NCBI RefSeq assembly: GCF_004342585.1
Contig: NZ_SLZQ01000012.1
Location: 1-64,000 of the forward strand
Direction of reading: 5' to 3'
From: Paucimonas lemoignei
GTDB lineage: Bacteria > Pseudomonadota > Gammaproteobacteria > Burkholderiales > Burkholderiaceae_D
Length of the DNA stretch: 64,000 nucleotides
Of this stretch, positions 45,905 through 54,874 are shown one piece after another (position 1 is the first letter of the stretch; every line of letters starts with the position of its first letter). Under the pieces are notes generated by a model. The model was not told the origin of the DNA, ran no database searches, and saw only the letters and a list, made by a program, of their open reading frames with translations. The translations under genes and the position numbers were made by a program.

Positions 45905-46336
45905 TCAAGCGGCTGCGCTGCGTGCCCAGCGCACAATATCGACTGTGCCCATGGCGCCGGCCTGGCGCGCGATCTCGCGTCCGTTCCTGAAGATCGCCAG
46001 GGTAGGGATGCTGCGAATGGCGTAACGGGCGGCCAGTTCCTGTTGTTCTTCCGTATTCACCTTCGCCAGGCGGAAGTGCGGCTCCAGTTGCGCCGCGGCT
46101 TGTTCGAAAGCCGGCGCCATCATACGGCATGGACCGCACCAGGAAGCCCAGAAATCGACCAGCAAGGGAATGTCGCTTTTCTCCAGTTGCCGCTCAAATT
46201 CGGATCTGTTCAATGCCACCGGCTGTCCGGAAAACAGCGGGCGATGGCAGCGTCCGCAATCGGGCGCGTCACGGAGTCGCTCGTCGGGAACGCGATTGAC
46301 CGCCTGGCAAGCAGGGCAAACGAGATGCAGTGACAT
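45905..46336 (-). CDS. trxC: Thioredoxin 2 (TrxC), zinc-finger thioredoxin
   Basis: A 143-residue protein. The N-terminal zinc module has two CxxC pairs (LVCPACQAVNRVP and PDCGRCHRP), and a thioredoxin domain follows with VDFWASWCGPCRMMAP (active-site CGPC) and the cis-proline loop SIPTLAIF. TrxC reduces disulfides and is often under OxyR control in E. coli; no OxyR site was identified here. ATG 46336 (MSLHLVCPACQ) is the usual start, so the upstream 28-codon extension is dropped. It converges with acsA. Confidence 0.95.
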   Translation of the reverse strand: MSLHLVCPACQAVNRVPDERLRDAPDCGRCHRPLFSGQPVALNRSEFERQLEKSDIPLLVDFWASWCGPCRMMAPAFEQAAAQLEPHFRLAKVNTEEQQELAARYAIRSIPTLAIFRNGREIARQAGAMGTVDIVRWARSAAA

Positions 46337-46575
46337 GGCGTGGACTTTCCTGGCTAGATGATGAACCGGTTTGATCGGAAAACTGTTGCTTAGACATGTG
46401 GGCTTGCCGCTTGAATTCAAGGGAATGATGTTGTGGTTGATGCAGATGAAGGCCGTTTTCAGGGCATGTAGGCATCATAGGCATGGCTATGCCGTATCCA
46501 GGGGGCGGAACCTTCTGGCTGCCACGCAAGCGACGACATTCTTCCATTCTCATTCTCTCGAAACAAGGAGCAAGC

Positions 46576-47712
46576 ATGTTCAAGCGGTCAGCACATTCTG
46601 CAAGTTGTATGGCTGCAATACTGCTTGTGGCACTGGCAGCATGTTCCCGTTCATCCGACGAATCCGCCACGCCGTCTGCGACCGTGGCGTCAACGCCGCC
46701 GACAACAGTTCAGGCAGGACCTGCGCCAGGGATAAGCCTGCCGAACTTTGTCGGCCTGGTGAAGCGAGAGGGGCCGGCAGTCGTCAATATCAGTACCTTG
46801 CGCGCGGGTCGTGGCGGGCCGCGCGAGGGCGATCCCTTCTACGAATTCTTCAAGCGCTTCGGCGGCGTTCCGGAATTCGGCGAAGCACCGCAGGTCGGGC
46901 TTGGTTCGGGATTCATCGTCAACGCCGACGGCTATGTTCTCACGAATGCCCATGTCGTTGCCGATACCGATGAAGTCATGGTAAAGCTGACCGATAAGCG
47001 GGAATTTCAAGCCAAGGTTGTCGGCGTCGACCGCTACACCGATGTGGCGCTCATCAAGATCGATGCCAAGAATCTTCCGGTGGTAACGCTGGGAGACCCG
47101 AACAGGCTGGAGGCCGGCGAATGGGTGGCGGCGATCGGTGCGCCTTTCGGGTTTGAAAACAGCGTCACAGTCGGGGTGGTGAGCGCCAAGGGACGGTTGC
47201 TTCCCAATGGCAGTTATGTGCCGTTCATCCAGACTGATGTAGCAGTCAATCCGGGAAATTCAGGCGGTCCCTTGTTCAGCACGCGCGGCGATGTCATCGG
47301 GATTAATTCCCAGATCTATAGCCAGACCGGAGGTTACATGGGCATATCCTTTGCCATCCCGATCGATATCGCGATGGACGTCGCCAAGCAATTGCGCGAA
47401 ACCGGCAAGGTCGTGCGCGGACGCATCGGCGTGCAGTCGCAGGAATTGACGCAGGATCTGGCGACAGCGCTCGGCTTGAAGGAGGCGCATGGCGTGCTGG
47501 TCGCTGCGGTGCAGCGTGGCGGTCCCGCAGACCGGGCGGGAATTATTCCGGGCGACATCATCCTGAATTACAACGGCAAGGTTGTGGAGAATCCGGCGGA
47601 GCTGGCAAGGCAAGTCAGCGGCACGCGTCCCGGCACGACGGTCAACGCCGAGGTTTGGCGTAAGGGGAAATCAATCTCCGTGAAAATCAAGGTGGAGGAA
47701 TTGAGTGCCTGA
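46576..47712 (+). CDS. HtrA-type serine protease with one PDZ domain, predicted lipoprotein
   Basis: A 378-residue envelope protease. The catalytic triad is visible: His in LTNAHVVAD, Asp in DRYTDVALIKID, and Ser in NPGNSGGPLFS. One C-terminal PDZ domain follows (GRIGVQSQELTQDLATALGL, GVLVAAVQRGGPADRAGIIPGDIIL). One PDZ is the DegS pattern, but instead of a membrane anchor the N-terminus MFKRSAHSASCMAAILLVALAA ends in lipobox Cys23. A Ser/Thr/Ala/Pro linker precedes the protease. AAGGAG sits five bases upstream of ATG 46576. It probably degrades or senses misfolded proteins in the periplasm. Confidence 0.92.
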   Translation: MFKRSAHSASCMAAILLVALAACSRSSDESATPSATVASTPPTTVQAGPAPGISLPNFVGLVKREGPAVVNISTLRAGRGGPREGDPFYEFFKRFGGVPEFGEAPQVGLGSGFIVNADGYVLTNAHVVADTDEVMVKLTDKREFQAKVVGVDRYTDVALIKIDAKNLPVVTLGDPNRLEAGEWVAAIGAPFGFENSVTVGVVSAKGRLLPNGSYVPFIQTDVAVNPGNSGGPLFSTRGDVIGINSQIYSQTGGYMGISFAIPIDIAMDVAKQLRETGKVVRGRIGVQSQELTQDLATALGLKEAHGVLVAAVQRGGPADRAGIIPGDIILNYNGKVVENPAELARQVSGTRPGTTVNAEVWRKGKSISVKIKVEELSA

Positions 47713-47754
47713 GTGCGAATGTCCGATACGGATAATACGCTGAGTTAAATTAAG

Positions 47755-49563
47755 TCAGGGCTGCAGGACATATTTTCCCGGCGCGTTGTAGAGCACTTGG
47801 CCGAAGGGCGGTGGCTCGATACGTTTGCCGGATTGTTTGCGCAGCCAGCGTTCCCATTCCGGCCACCACGAGCCATCATGCCGTTGCGTCCTGGATTGCC
47901 AGATATCCGGATCGACATAGGGATCATGGTGCTGGCTGGTCGCCACCTGATAGCTGCGCCGCGGGTGACCGGGAGGCGACACCACGCCGGCGTTGTGGCC
48001 GCCGGTGGTCAGCAGGTACGTCACTTCGGTATCGGTCAGGAGGTGGATCTTGAACGTGGAGCGCCATGGCGCGACATGGTCCGCCAATGTCCCTACCGAA
48101 AATATCGGAACGCGGATATCGGTAAGGGCGACCGGCTGGTCTTCAATGCAATAGCTGCCTTCGGCAAGTTCATTGTCGAGGAAAAGCTTGCGCAGGTATT
48201 CGGAATGCATCCGGAACGGCATGCGGGTGGCATCGACATTCCATGCCATCAGGTCGTTATAGGGCTCGGCGCGGCCAAGCAGGTATTGGTTCAGCCGACG
48301 CGACCAGATCAGGTCGTTCGAACGCAGCAATTGAAATGCTCCCGCCATCTGCTTGGTATCGAGATAGCCCTGGTCCCACATGATGGCTTCGAGCAGGGTG
48401 ATCTGGCTCTCATCGATGAACAGCGACAGTTCGCCCGGATCCTTGAAATCGACCTGGGCGGCAAACAACGTCATGCTGGCCAGCCGCCGGTCATTGTGGC
48501 GTGCCATGCATGCCGCGGCAATCGACAGCAAGGTGCCGCCGAGGCAGTAGCCGACCGCGTTGACATGCGGCGCGCCGGTTTCCTCGATGGTCACCCGCAG
48601 CGCATCCATCACTCCCAGCCGGCGGTAATCTTCCAGCGACAAGTCGCGGTCGGAGGCCTGCGGGTTTTTCCATGAAATCATGAAAACCGTGTAGCCCTGA
48701 TCCACCAGGTACTTGACCAGCGAATTCTTTGGCGACAGGTCGAGGATGTAGTACTTCATGATCCATGCCGGCACGAACAGGACCGGCATCTCGTGGACCG
48801 TTTCCGTCGTCGGCTCGTAGCGGATCAGTTCGATGAGGCGATTGCGATAGACGACCTTGCCCGGTGTGATCGCGAGGTTCTTGCCGACCTTGAACTCCGT
48901 GCGATCCTGCGGATGCGTGTCGTTGATGGCGTGCTCCCAATCCTTGGCGGCATTCTGCATGCCGGCAAGGAGATTTTTTCCTCCCGTATGCAAGGTCTCA
49001 TTCAACACCACCGGATTCGTCAGCAAGAAATTCGACGGCGAATACATGTCGAGGATCTGGCGGACAATGAAATTGATGACTTCCTCGTGGTGGAGCGACA
49101 TGCCCGACACATCGGTGGTGGCGCGATGCCACCATTGCTGCGTCATCAGAAAGCCTTGCGAAATGACGTTGAAAGGCCAGCGTCGCCAAGCCGGATCGGC
49201 GAAGCGCTTGTCCTGCGGCAGCGGCGTAACCGACGTTATCTCGGCATTCGGATCATCCTGTGCCACTTCCAGTTCGTATTCGCTCAGGCGCATTATCTTG
49301 CGTACCGCGTCGGTCAGCAGCTCCTGCTGCTTGGACGGCGAATACTGGACATGCAGCAACCAGTCAACGTAGGCCATCCAGATCGACATCGGCGAAACGT
49401 TGGCTGTCAGCTTGCCGATCCAGGATTTGAGGATGCGATCAAGGTTGGCAGAGGGCGCCTGGTTGTATGGTTCGTGATAGAAGGGATATTCACGATGCAG
49501 GGTGCCGAGCCATGGACTGGCCATGCGTTCGGCACCCGCAGGTGCTGTGATTGGCTTATCCAT
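47755..49563 (-). CDS. phaC: Class I poly(3-hydroxyalkanoate) synthase PhaC
   Basis: A 602-residue polymerase that joins (R)-3-hydroxyacyl-CoA into PHA. The lipase-like box AVGYCLGGTLLS places the catalytic cysteine at residue 340; the Asp (in FSVGTLADHVAPW) and His (in GGHNAGVVSPPG) complete the triad. The N-terminal domain has RRWPFNVISQGFLMTQQWW. The length fits class I (no PhaE or PhaR needed). No phaA, phaB or phaP genes are nearby, so it may be an extra synthase. It is convergent with the HtrA gene. Confidence 0.93.
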   Translation of the reverse strand: MDKPITAPAGAERMASPWLGTLHREYPFYHEPYNQAPSANLDRILKSWIGKLTANVSPMSIWMAYVDWLLHVQYSPSKQQELLTDAVRKIMRLSEYELEVAQDDPNAEITSVTPLPQDKRFADPAWRRWPFNVISQGFLMTQQWWHRATTDVSGMSLHHEEVINFIVRQILDMYSPSNFLLTNPVVLNETLHTGGKNLLAGMQNAAKDWEHAINDTHPQDRTEFKVGKNLAITPGKVVYRNRLIELIRYEPTTETVHEMPVLFVPAWIMKYYILDLSPKNSLVKYLVDQGYTVFMISWKNPQASDRDLSLEDYRRLGVMDALRVTIEETGAPHVNAVGYCLGGTLLSIAAACMARHNDRRLASMTLFAAQVDFKDPGELSLFIDESQITLLEAIMWDQGYLDTKQMAGAFQLLRSNDLIWSRRLNQYLLGRAEPYNDLMAWNVDATRMPFRMHSEYLRKLFLDNELAEGSYCIEDQPVALTDIRVPIFSVGTLADHVAPWRSTFKIHLLTDTEVTYLLTTGGHNAGVVSPPGHPRRSYQVATSQHHDPYVDPDIWQSRTQRHDGSWWPEWERWLRKQSGKRIEPPPFGQVLYNAPGKYVLQP

Positions 49564-49719
49564 GGCAACCGCCTTTGTTGAAAGTGATTGCAGGCATGAT
49601 CGACACCTTACTTGATAAGACTGTCGTTAGACTGTATTGAGCTGGATAGTGTTCGCTACTTGGGTGTTGCGCCTGGCGATCAGGCGCCAGGGGACTGGAT
49701 GAGCGGGAAAAGATATAAA

Positions 49720-49748
49720 AAAACCGCTCCTGCTATACGAGCGGTTTT
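49720..49748 (-). terminator. Rho-independent terminator
   Basis: AAAACCGCTC (49720-49729) pairs with GAGCGGTTTT (49739-49748). On the minus strand it lies about 80 bases after the small gene at 49830-50015, supporting that gene. A-rich sequence beyond the left arm gives a T-run. Confidence 0.75.
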
Positions 49749-49829
49749 CATGAAAGGCTTGGTTTGACCAGCACCGTCCGGCCACGTCATGGCCTAAGGA
49801 GAACATGCGCTGGCGCGGCAAAAAAGGAA

Positions 49830-50015
49830 TTAATCGAGATCGTTCCAGGAATCGCGTCTGGCCTGGGCAATATAGGCGCGATCCAGGGAAAACACCTTGT
49901 CGAGATCTTTGACAGTCACGCCGTCTTCAGAGCTAAACCAGATCAACCCAATACTGATTAATGCAAGAACAAGTACTACCGAAATAGTCAAGATGAACAG
50001 CATCAAAATCACCAT
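49830..50015 (-). CDS. Possible small membrane protein
   Basis: A 61-residue candidate. The first 28 residues (MVILMLFILTISVVLVLALI onward) are one strong membrane helix. A short acidic/aromatic tail follows (SSEDGVTVKDLDKVFSLDRA, then YIAQARRDSW). No strong ribosome site precedes ATG 50015; ATG 50003 is an alternative. The support is the clean hydrophobic N-terminus and a strong terminator just downstream on the same strand. No family is recognised. Confidence 0.45.
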   Translation of the reverse strand: MVILMLFILTISVVLVLALISIGLIWFSSEDGVTVKDLDKVFSLDRAYIAQARRDSWNDLD

Positions 50016-50247
50016 CGAAACGAGAATGAGCGGATTGTAGATCGAAATTAATTCTTAGTGGCATTTATTTGAAAATTTCTGGTAGTCGGTGTGGCAACAC
50101 AGTTAGCAGCATGCGCAAAGTTCAGAGAAGAGAAAAGGCCGCAGCACGACAGATACAACCATTGAGCAGTCACAATAATTAATCGTTGCCAACTTTTATC
50201 CTTGCTTCTAGTACAACCCTGCAAACGGGATCACTAGGAGGATGACA

Positions 50248-50517
50248 ATGCTAAACGAGCTGTCAAACAATGAAACAGACCTGAATGTGGATGGCGTAAT
50301 GTTTACTCTTGCCGAGGGATTTTCTAGAAGGAAATGCATCGTGCTGAAGCAAGCCTTATATCTTCTTTCCGAGGATGCGGATCCGCAGGATCTGGATGCC
50401 ATTTACCGGCGACATGAATACAAGATTCAGCAAGTGGCAAGGCGCATGTTGCACTCCAGCATGGCCGATAAGCCATTGGTGATCGGACCCTGGGCTTTCC
50501 GCGCCCAGGCTGCATGA
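50248..50517 (+). CDS. Small hypothetical protein, possibly DUF1488-like
   Basis: An 89-residue soluble protein. It reads NVDGVMFTLAEGFSRRKCIVLKQALYLLS (in part), then DAIYRRHEYKIQQVARRML and DKPLVIGPWAF. The order of a short beta segment, a helix with 'YRRHExKIxxxARRM' and a closing hydrophobic strand recalls DUF1488 proteins, but this is a weak resemblance. ATG 50248 has AGGAGG six bases upstream; ATG 50242 abuts the ribosome site and is rejected. It is monocistronic. Confidence 0.65.
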   Translation: MLNELSNNETDLNVDGVMFTLAEGFSRRKCIVLKQALYLLSEDADPQDLDAIYRRHEYKIQQVARRMLHSSMADKPLVIGPWAFRAQAA

Positions 50518-50686
50518 CGACATGGATTGAACAACGAACGGCGTCATCCTTGCATTAGACGGCGCCGGAAAGGAAGATTGTCAGTTTTGCCAGCAATACA
50601 TTGATCCGTTACACTCCGGGATCTGCAAGACGGGAAGTTCGCCTAATGGCTTCCCGTTTCTCACCATCCTTTGAGCGAACACGGAC

Positions 50687-52153
50687 ATGCCTGCCGCATT
50701 TTTCCTTATCCGTAAGCGAATTCTGTGGAGCCTGATTGGCGTCCTGCTAATCATGATGCTCCTTCTGGCTTTCGCCATCGGGCACTTGAAAATCGCTCCC
50801 CGTTCGCTTGGGCCTTACCTGGAGCGACGATCGCTGGGGCATCATGCCCTGATCGAGAAATCGGGGCGTTGGCTGAGCCAAACCCTCGTCACGCTAGACC
50901 GTGGCGAACAACTTCCTTTTGCCTTGCCGCCGCTGACATTGGGGGCGCAACATGCTTCATCCGCGACCGCGCCCGCCGTTGCGGGCAAAGGCGAACGCGA
51001 GGTCATCGTCGATTCCCCCGCATCTGCCCGTGCCGCCATCGAAGGGGCACGTCCGGGCGATGTCATCACATTTTTGTCCGGCACTTATTATTTTGACGGG
51101 CGCTCCATACAGGCGAGGCAAGCCGGGATGCCGGACAAACCGATTACCGTCCGGGCGCAGCATGCAGGCAAGGTAGTGCTGCATTTCGCCATCACCGAAG
51201 GATTCAAGGTTTCCAAGCCTTACTGGATTTTCGAAGGCTTGACGATCAGGGGCGTGTGCAAGGCCCATGCCGAATGCGAACATGCCTTCCATGTCGTAGG
51301 TGAGGCTTCCCATTTCATCGCCCGCAATAATGTCGTTGAAGATTTCAACTCGCACTTCAAGGTGAACGGGGAAGCAGGAATTTATCCGGACCAGGGCATT
51401 ATCGAAGCGAATACGCTGACCAATGCCGGCGTGCGGCAAACCAGCAACCCGGTCACGCCGATTGACATGGTGGGCGCCAGTGACTGGAAAATCCAACGCA
51501 ATCTCATCACCGACTTCGTGAAAGGGGATGGCAATCTTGTCAGTTACGGGGCGTTTGCCAAGGGAGCCGGCAGCGGCAACCGCTTTGAAAAAAATATCGT
51601 GCTTTGCGAACATCGCTTGCGCGAATTTCCTGGTCAACGCGTCGGGTTGTCGTTCGGCGGCGGCGGAACGGGCACGCAATTTTGCCGCGACCGGCGTTGC
51701 TTGACCGAGCACGATGGCGGCAGCATCAATGACAACCTGATTGCCTTTTGTTCGGACGACGGGATCTATCTGAACAAATCTGCGACAGCCCGCGTGACGC
51801 ATAACACGCTGCTCGATACAGCAGGGATCACGGTACGCTTTGCCGTCAGCAGCGCCGACCTGGAAGGCAATCTCGTGGATGGCATCATTCGCAGCCGGGA
51901 TGATGGCGTCGTGCGTGATGCGGATAATCTTGTCGGCGGAATTTATGGCAGCTACCTGGGTTGGCATGCCATGCGCAAGCTGTATCGCCAGCCTTCCGAA
52001 CTCGACCTTGCCTGGCAGGGTAAGGTGCCGCGGCGTCGGCCCGCTGCAGTTGACGCGATCGATTTATGCAACGGCAAACGGGCAGCGCGCGCGGCCTACG
52101 GAGCCTTCGAGGATTTCGCCGGATGCCGGCAGGAGACGGCAAAAGCTCACTGA
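50687..52153 (+). CDS. Membrane-anchored right-handed beta-helix protein
   Basis: A 488-residue protein. One N-terminal membrane helix (ILWSLIGVLLIMMLLLAFAIG) anchors a periplasmic part. From residue about 110 comes VDSPASARAAIEGARPGDVITFLSGTYYF, the start of a parallel beta-helix. Repeating turns follow: ITVRAQHAGKVVLHF, WIFEGLTIRG, HFIARNNVVEDF, GIIEANTLTNAG, WKIQRNLITDF and SINDNLIAFCSDDGIYL. This fold is shared by polysaccharide lyases (PL6-like) and mannuronan epimerases. No catalytic set can be assigned, so a glycan-processing role is inference. Several paired cysteines (CKAHAEC, CRDRRC) may form disulfides. Confidence 0.8.
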   Translation: MPAAFFLIRKRILWSLIGVLLIMMLLLAFAIGHLKIAPRSLGPYLERRSLGHHALIEKSGRWLSQTLVTLDRGEQLPFALPPLTLGAQHASSATAPAVAGKGEREVIVDSPASARAAIEGARPGDVITFLSGTYYFDGRSIQARQAGMPDKPITVRAQHAGKVVLHFAITEGFKVSKPYWIFEGLTIRGVCKAHAECEHAFHVVGEASHFIARNNVVEDFNSHFKVNGEAGIYPDQGIIEANTLTNAGVRQTSNPVTPIDMVGASDWKIQRNLITDFVKGDGNLVSYGAFAKGAGSGNRFEKNIVLCEHRLREFPGQRVGLSFGGGGTGTQFCRDRRCLTEHDGGSINDNLIAFCSDDGIYLNKSATARVTHNTLLDTAGITVRFAVSSADLEGNLVDGIIRSRDDGVVRDADNLVGGIYGSYLGWHAMRKLYRQPSELDLAWQGKVPRRRPAAVDAIDLCNGKRAARAAYGAFEDFAGCRQETAKAH

Positions 52154-52200
52154 TCCACGGTTCCGCAACACATCGCCAAGTTGTTCACATGAACCGTGAA

Positions 52201-52220
52201 CAAGCTTGTGGATAAGCTTG
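52201..52220. promoter_or_regulatory. Inverted repeat containing a consensus DnaA box
   Basis: CAAGCTT-GTGGAT-AAGCTTG has perfect 7-base arms, and TGTGGATAA (52207-52215) is the complement of the DnaA box TTATCCACA. It lies between convergent genes; a single box does not make an origin. Confidence 0.45.
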
Positions 52221-52288
52221 GGAGAAATCCTCTAAGTGAATGATTTGGAAGGCTAATTTCTTGCTGGCAAAAAATAGGGCAGGATGTC

Positions 52289-52615
52289 TTACCTGACCCG
52301 TTCTATTAGCAAGCGGGCTTGAAGTTCGCTCAAGCTATGGCAAGCCTGATGCCAGGACTCTCGTAATTCCTTCAGCGACTCGGCCATCATTTCAAACGCC
52401 TGGTTGGCTGCCTGAGCCGGACTGCCGGCGGAAGCCCGAGTCGCTTCGATACGAGCCAGTAGCCTTTCAAGACTCGGTTGGTGTTCTACAGGAGCGGCTC
52501 TGACGGCGTCCCACAATAAGTGCCGGCGCAATGCTTCGAATGCTTCCGGGTCGTGTTCATGCAAGCTCACCAGCATGTCAAAGTCAGGAATTACTGGCGT
52601 AGTAGTAACGGACAT
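52289..52615 (-). CDS. DUF3135-family protein
   Basis: A 108-residue helical protein. The N-terminal PDFDMLVSLHEHDPEAFEALRRHLL is the DUF3135 signature, and QPSLERLLARIEATRASAGSP and a C-terminal helix follow. The function of the family is unknown. It has no membrane segment. It faces the beta-helix gene (convergent), with a DnaA-box palindrome between them. Confidence 0.78.
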   Translation of the reverse strand: MSVTTTPVIPDFDMLVSLHEHDPEAFEALRRHLLWDAVRAAPVEHQPSLERLLARIEATRASAGSPAQAANQAFEMMAESLKELRESWHQACHSLSELQARLLIERVR

Positions 52616-52794
52616 ATAGAGCCCCAGGCAGTCATTGATCGAATGACTTTGACAATAAATCTTTGATTGTCGGGGCCGTTATGTTCTATCAACTACCTCG
52701 CCTGGTTCGCCTGCTTGTACTCAAAGCCCGGTTCTTCAGCAGGGAAGAACACAAAATACCGGCTTGAATATGTCTTGTTTGTGCGGGTGCGTCC

Positions 52795-53022
52795 TCAGCA
52801 CTGGCATCCGAGGATCAGGCGACGCGACCTGGCATATTCATTATCTTCATACAACGCATCCCGGCACTCATTGCTGCAAAACGTGCGCCGATTGGAAAGC
52901 GGATGGTTGCAGTACCAGCATGCCCTCGCATGGCGGTCTTCCTCGCTTGATTTGGTGATGGGCTGATAAGCAAAAACTGCCTGTTTCAACTCGCTAGTGA
53001 AATACCTCAGTGCTGATTCCAT
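52795..53022 (-). CDS. Small zinc-ribbon protein
   Basis: A 75-residue protein with CWYCNHPL and FCSNECRDALYEDNEYARS, a four-cysteine zinc-binding pattern (C-x2-C, then C-x3-C). The rest is polar. ATG 53022 has a strong GGAGGAG six bases upstream. Similar small zinc-finger proteins occur in Burkholderiales without known role; nucleic-acid or protein binding are both possible. Confidence 0.7.
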   Translation of the reverse strand: MESALRYFTSELKQAVFAYQPITKSSEEDRHARACWYCNHPLSNRRTFCSNECRDALYEDNEYARSRRLILGCQC

Positions 53023-53355
53023 TTGTCTCCTCCATTTTTATTTACCGTCAGGACGTCGCTTGCAAATGCTTGAGCAAGGTTAATTCTTCTTGGAAGAGAG
53101 AGCGTGAGCTAAATCAACTAGTAGATGTTTCTCAATCGGTGTGCATTGCAGCAATAAAACTGGAGGAAAGCTTGCCTTTTATTTGGGCAGGCGATTAAGG
53201 CGGAAAGTGTTGTATGCAATTGACTGAAAGCCTACGGAATGTCGCAAATCAACACTAATTGACGAATACCCCGATATATTCTCGTTTTTACGGCCTACAA
53301 TAAATTACTAACCCTCAAAAATTGTCGGCGGGATTTTGATACATGGAGTGGTATC
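53023..53355. other. Intergenic region upstream of two small genes
   Basis: About 330 AT-rich bases. A 62-codon open frame (53010-53198) overlaps the zinc-ribbon start region and shows no domain. Apart from the ribosome site of the 53022 gene, nothing distinctive is seen. Confidence 0.4.
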
Positions 53356-53484
53356 GTGGAAGCACAGAATCAAACATTTAATCAGCGCTGGGACAAGCTG
53401 GAAACAGCGCGGCGCCAGACCAGAAAAATCGCTTACGCCTTGATGGCAGTAGTCCTGACTTCCCTGGTCGTTGCCATAGCTTAA
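53356..53484 (+). CDS. Possible 42-residue membrane peptide
   Basis: A GTG-started frame with GGAG seven bases upstream. It reads MEAQNQTFNQRWDKLETARR, then QTRKIAYALMAVVLTSLVVA and IA. A basic amphipathic N-terminus precedes one membrane helix near the C-terminus, a plausible tail-anchored small protein. No family is recognised. Confidence 0.42.
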   Translation: MEAQNQTFNQRWDKLETARRQTRKIAYALMAVVLTSLVVAIA

Positions 53485-53515
53485 GCTAAAGACAAGCAAG
53501 GCATTGGGATGGAAA

Positions 53516-53746
53516 TCACTGCTTGTCGGTGTCTTTTGCCACCGAGCGGTTATTCAATTCATCGCGAATTGCCTGAGCCTCTATCCCTGCTTTCTGGAGC
53601 TGCTCAATCAATTGCGGAATATCGTCAGGGTGCACGGTGATGATCGCAACTTCCTGATTGTAGTTTTCCTGTTTCATGCGGACATGGCCTAGCCGTCCGA
53701 TGGAAACTTCGACTGAATCTCGTAATTCGAAAATCGTGTTACTCAT
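53516..53746 (-). CDS. Small hypothetical protein
   Basis: A 76-residue polar protein: NTIFELRDSVEVSIGRLGHV, then MKQENYNQEVAIITVHPDDI and PQLIEQLQKAGIEAQ. The pattern of a beta hairpin followed by helix (VHPDDIPQLIEQLQKA) is protein-like, and codon use resembles its neighbours, but no family is known to me. The ribosome site (GGAT) is weak. Confidence 0.5.
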   Translation of the reverse strand: MSNTIFELRDSVEVSIGRLGHVRMKQENYNQEVAIITVHPDDIPQLIEQLQKAGIEAQAIRDELNNRSVAKDTDKQ

Positions 53747-54079
53747 GATGCATATCCGGGAGCGACTTGAGTCGGATTGCCTATTTTACTGTAATTGCGC
53801 CCAGTAAATTGTTGTAATCCTGCTGTTGTGCAGTAGAAATAAATGTGATCCGGCAAAGAAGTGGCAATCTGGCAATTTATTGCTATGACTTGTACCCAGA
53901 AGATTACAAGTTTGTAAAAATCCTGGCGTGATGCCTTGCGGCCTGCTCAGTTTACGTGACGTTTTTACGAGCATGCAAACTTAACGACCAGCTCGGCAAG
54001 GCTTGATTAAGCACACAACATCCATCCCAACGCGGCAAGAATCACATCAAAAATAAAAGGCGGCGCCGGGCCGCCTTTT
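53747..54079. other. Intergenic region before thyA terminator
   Basis: About 330 bases. The right edge is the thyA terminator. TACTGT-AATTGCGC-CCAG near 53788 resembles a LexA box but misses one core base. No gene is seen. Confidence 0.45.
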
Positions 54080-54080
54080 T
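54055..54080 (-). terminator. Rho-independent terminator after thyA
   Basis: AAAAGGCGG (54055-54063) pairs with CCGCCTTTT (54071-54079) around CGCCGGG. On the minus strand it follows the thyA stop codon directly. Confidence 0.85.
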
Positions 54081-54874
54081 CATACTGCTACCGGCGCCTT
54101 GATGGGCGGATGCGATTGGTAGCCGACGATTTCAAAATCCTCGAATTTGTAATCGAAGATGGATTCCGGCTTGCGCTTGATGTGCAGGGTCGGCAGCGGC
54201 AAGGTCTCGCGCGAGAGTTGCTCGTTCACTTGCTCCATGTGGTTGGAGTAGAGGTGGCAATCGCCGCCGGTCCAGATGAATTCACCCGTTTCGAGTCCTG
54301 CCTGTTGCGCCATCATGTGGGTCAGCAGGGCATAGGAAGCGATATTGAACGGCACGCCGAGGAAGATATCGGCGCTGCGCTGATAAAGCTGGCACGACAG
54401 CTTGCCGTCCGCGACGTAGAACTGGAAGAAGGCATGGCAGGGCGGCAGCTTCATCTGCGGGATATCGGCCACGTTCCAGGCCGAGACGATCATGCGGCGC
54501 GAGTCCGGGTTGTGCTTGATTTGCTCCAGCACCTGGGCGATCTGGTCAATGTGGCGGCCGTCCGGCGCCGGCCAGGAGCGCCACTGGTAACCGTAGATTG
54601 GCCCCAGGTTGCCTTCGGCATCAGCCCATTCGTCCCAGATCGAGACGCCATTGTCTTTCAGGTACTTGATGTTGGTGGAACCGGCCAGAAACCAGATCAG
54701 CTCGTGAATGATGGACTTCAGGTGCAGCTTCTTGGTGGTCACCAGCGGAAAGCCATCCTGCAGATTGAAGCGCATCTGGTAGCCGAACACCGAGCGGGTG
54801 CCGGTGCCGGTGCGGTCGGTTTTTTCGGTGCCATGTTCCAGGACATGGCGCATCAGATCGAGATATTGGCGCAT
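54080..54874 (-). CDS. thyA: Thymidylate synthase ThyA
   Basis: A 264-residue enzyme, the same length as E. coli ThyA, converting dUMP to dTMP with methylene-tetrahydrofolate. The catalytic cysteine lies in [13 protein letters not shown]. The phosphate-binding RRMIVSAWN, the [21 protein letters not shown] block and the folate-site [12 protein letters not shown] are all present. It lies downstream of the MsbA-like ABC gene with a 91-base gap. Confidence 0.97.
   Translation of the reverse strand: MRQYLDLMRHVLEHGTEKTDRTGTGTRSVFGYQMRFNLQDGFPLVTTKKLHLKSIIHELIWFLAGSTNIKYLKDNGVSIWDEWADAEGNLGPIYGYQWRSWPAPDGRHIDQIAQVLEQIKHNPDSRRMIVSAWNVADIPQMKLPPCHAFFQFYVADGKLSCQLYQRSADIFLGVPFNIASYALLTHMMAQQAGLETGEFIWTGGDCHLYSNHMEQVNEQLSRETLPLPTLHIKRKPESIFDYKFEDFEIVGYQSHPPIKAPVAV

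Noticed and set aside
49627-49821. 64-codon minus-strand frame
   Set aside because: It runs through the terminator at 49720-49748 and has no domain.
53010-53198. 62-codon plus-strand frame
   Set aside because: No ribosome site or recognisable fold; it overlaps the start of the zinc-ribbon gene.
53787-53803. Second LexA box
   Set aside because: CTGT-N8-CCAG misses a core base on one side.
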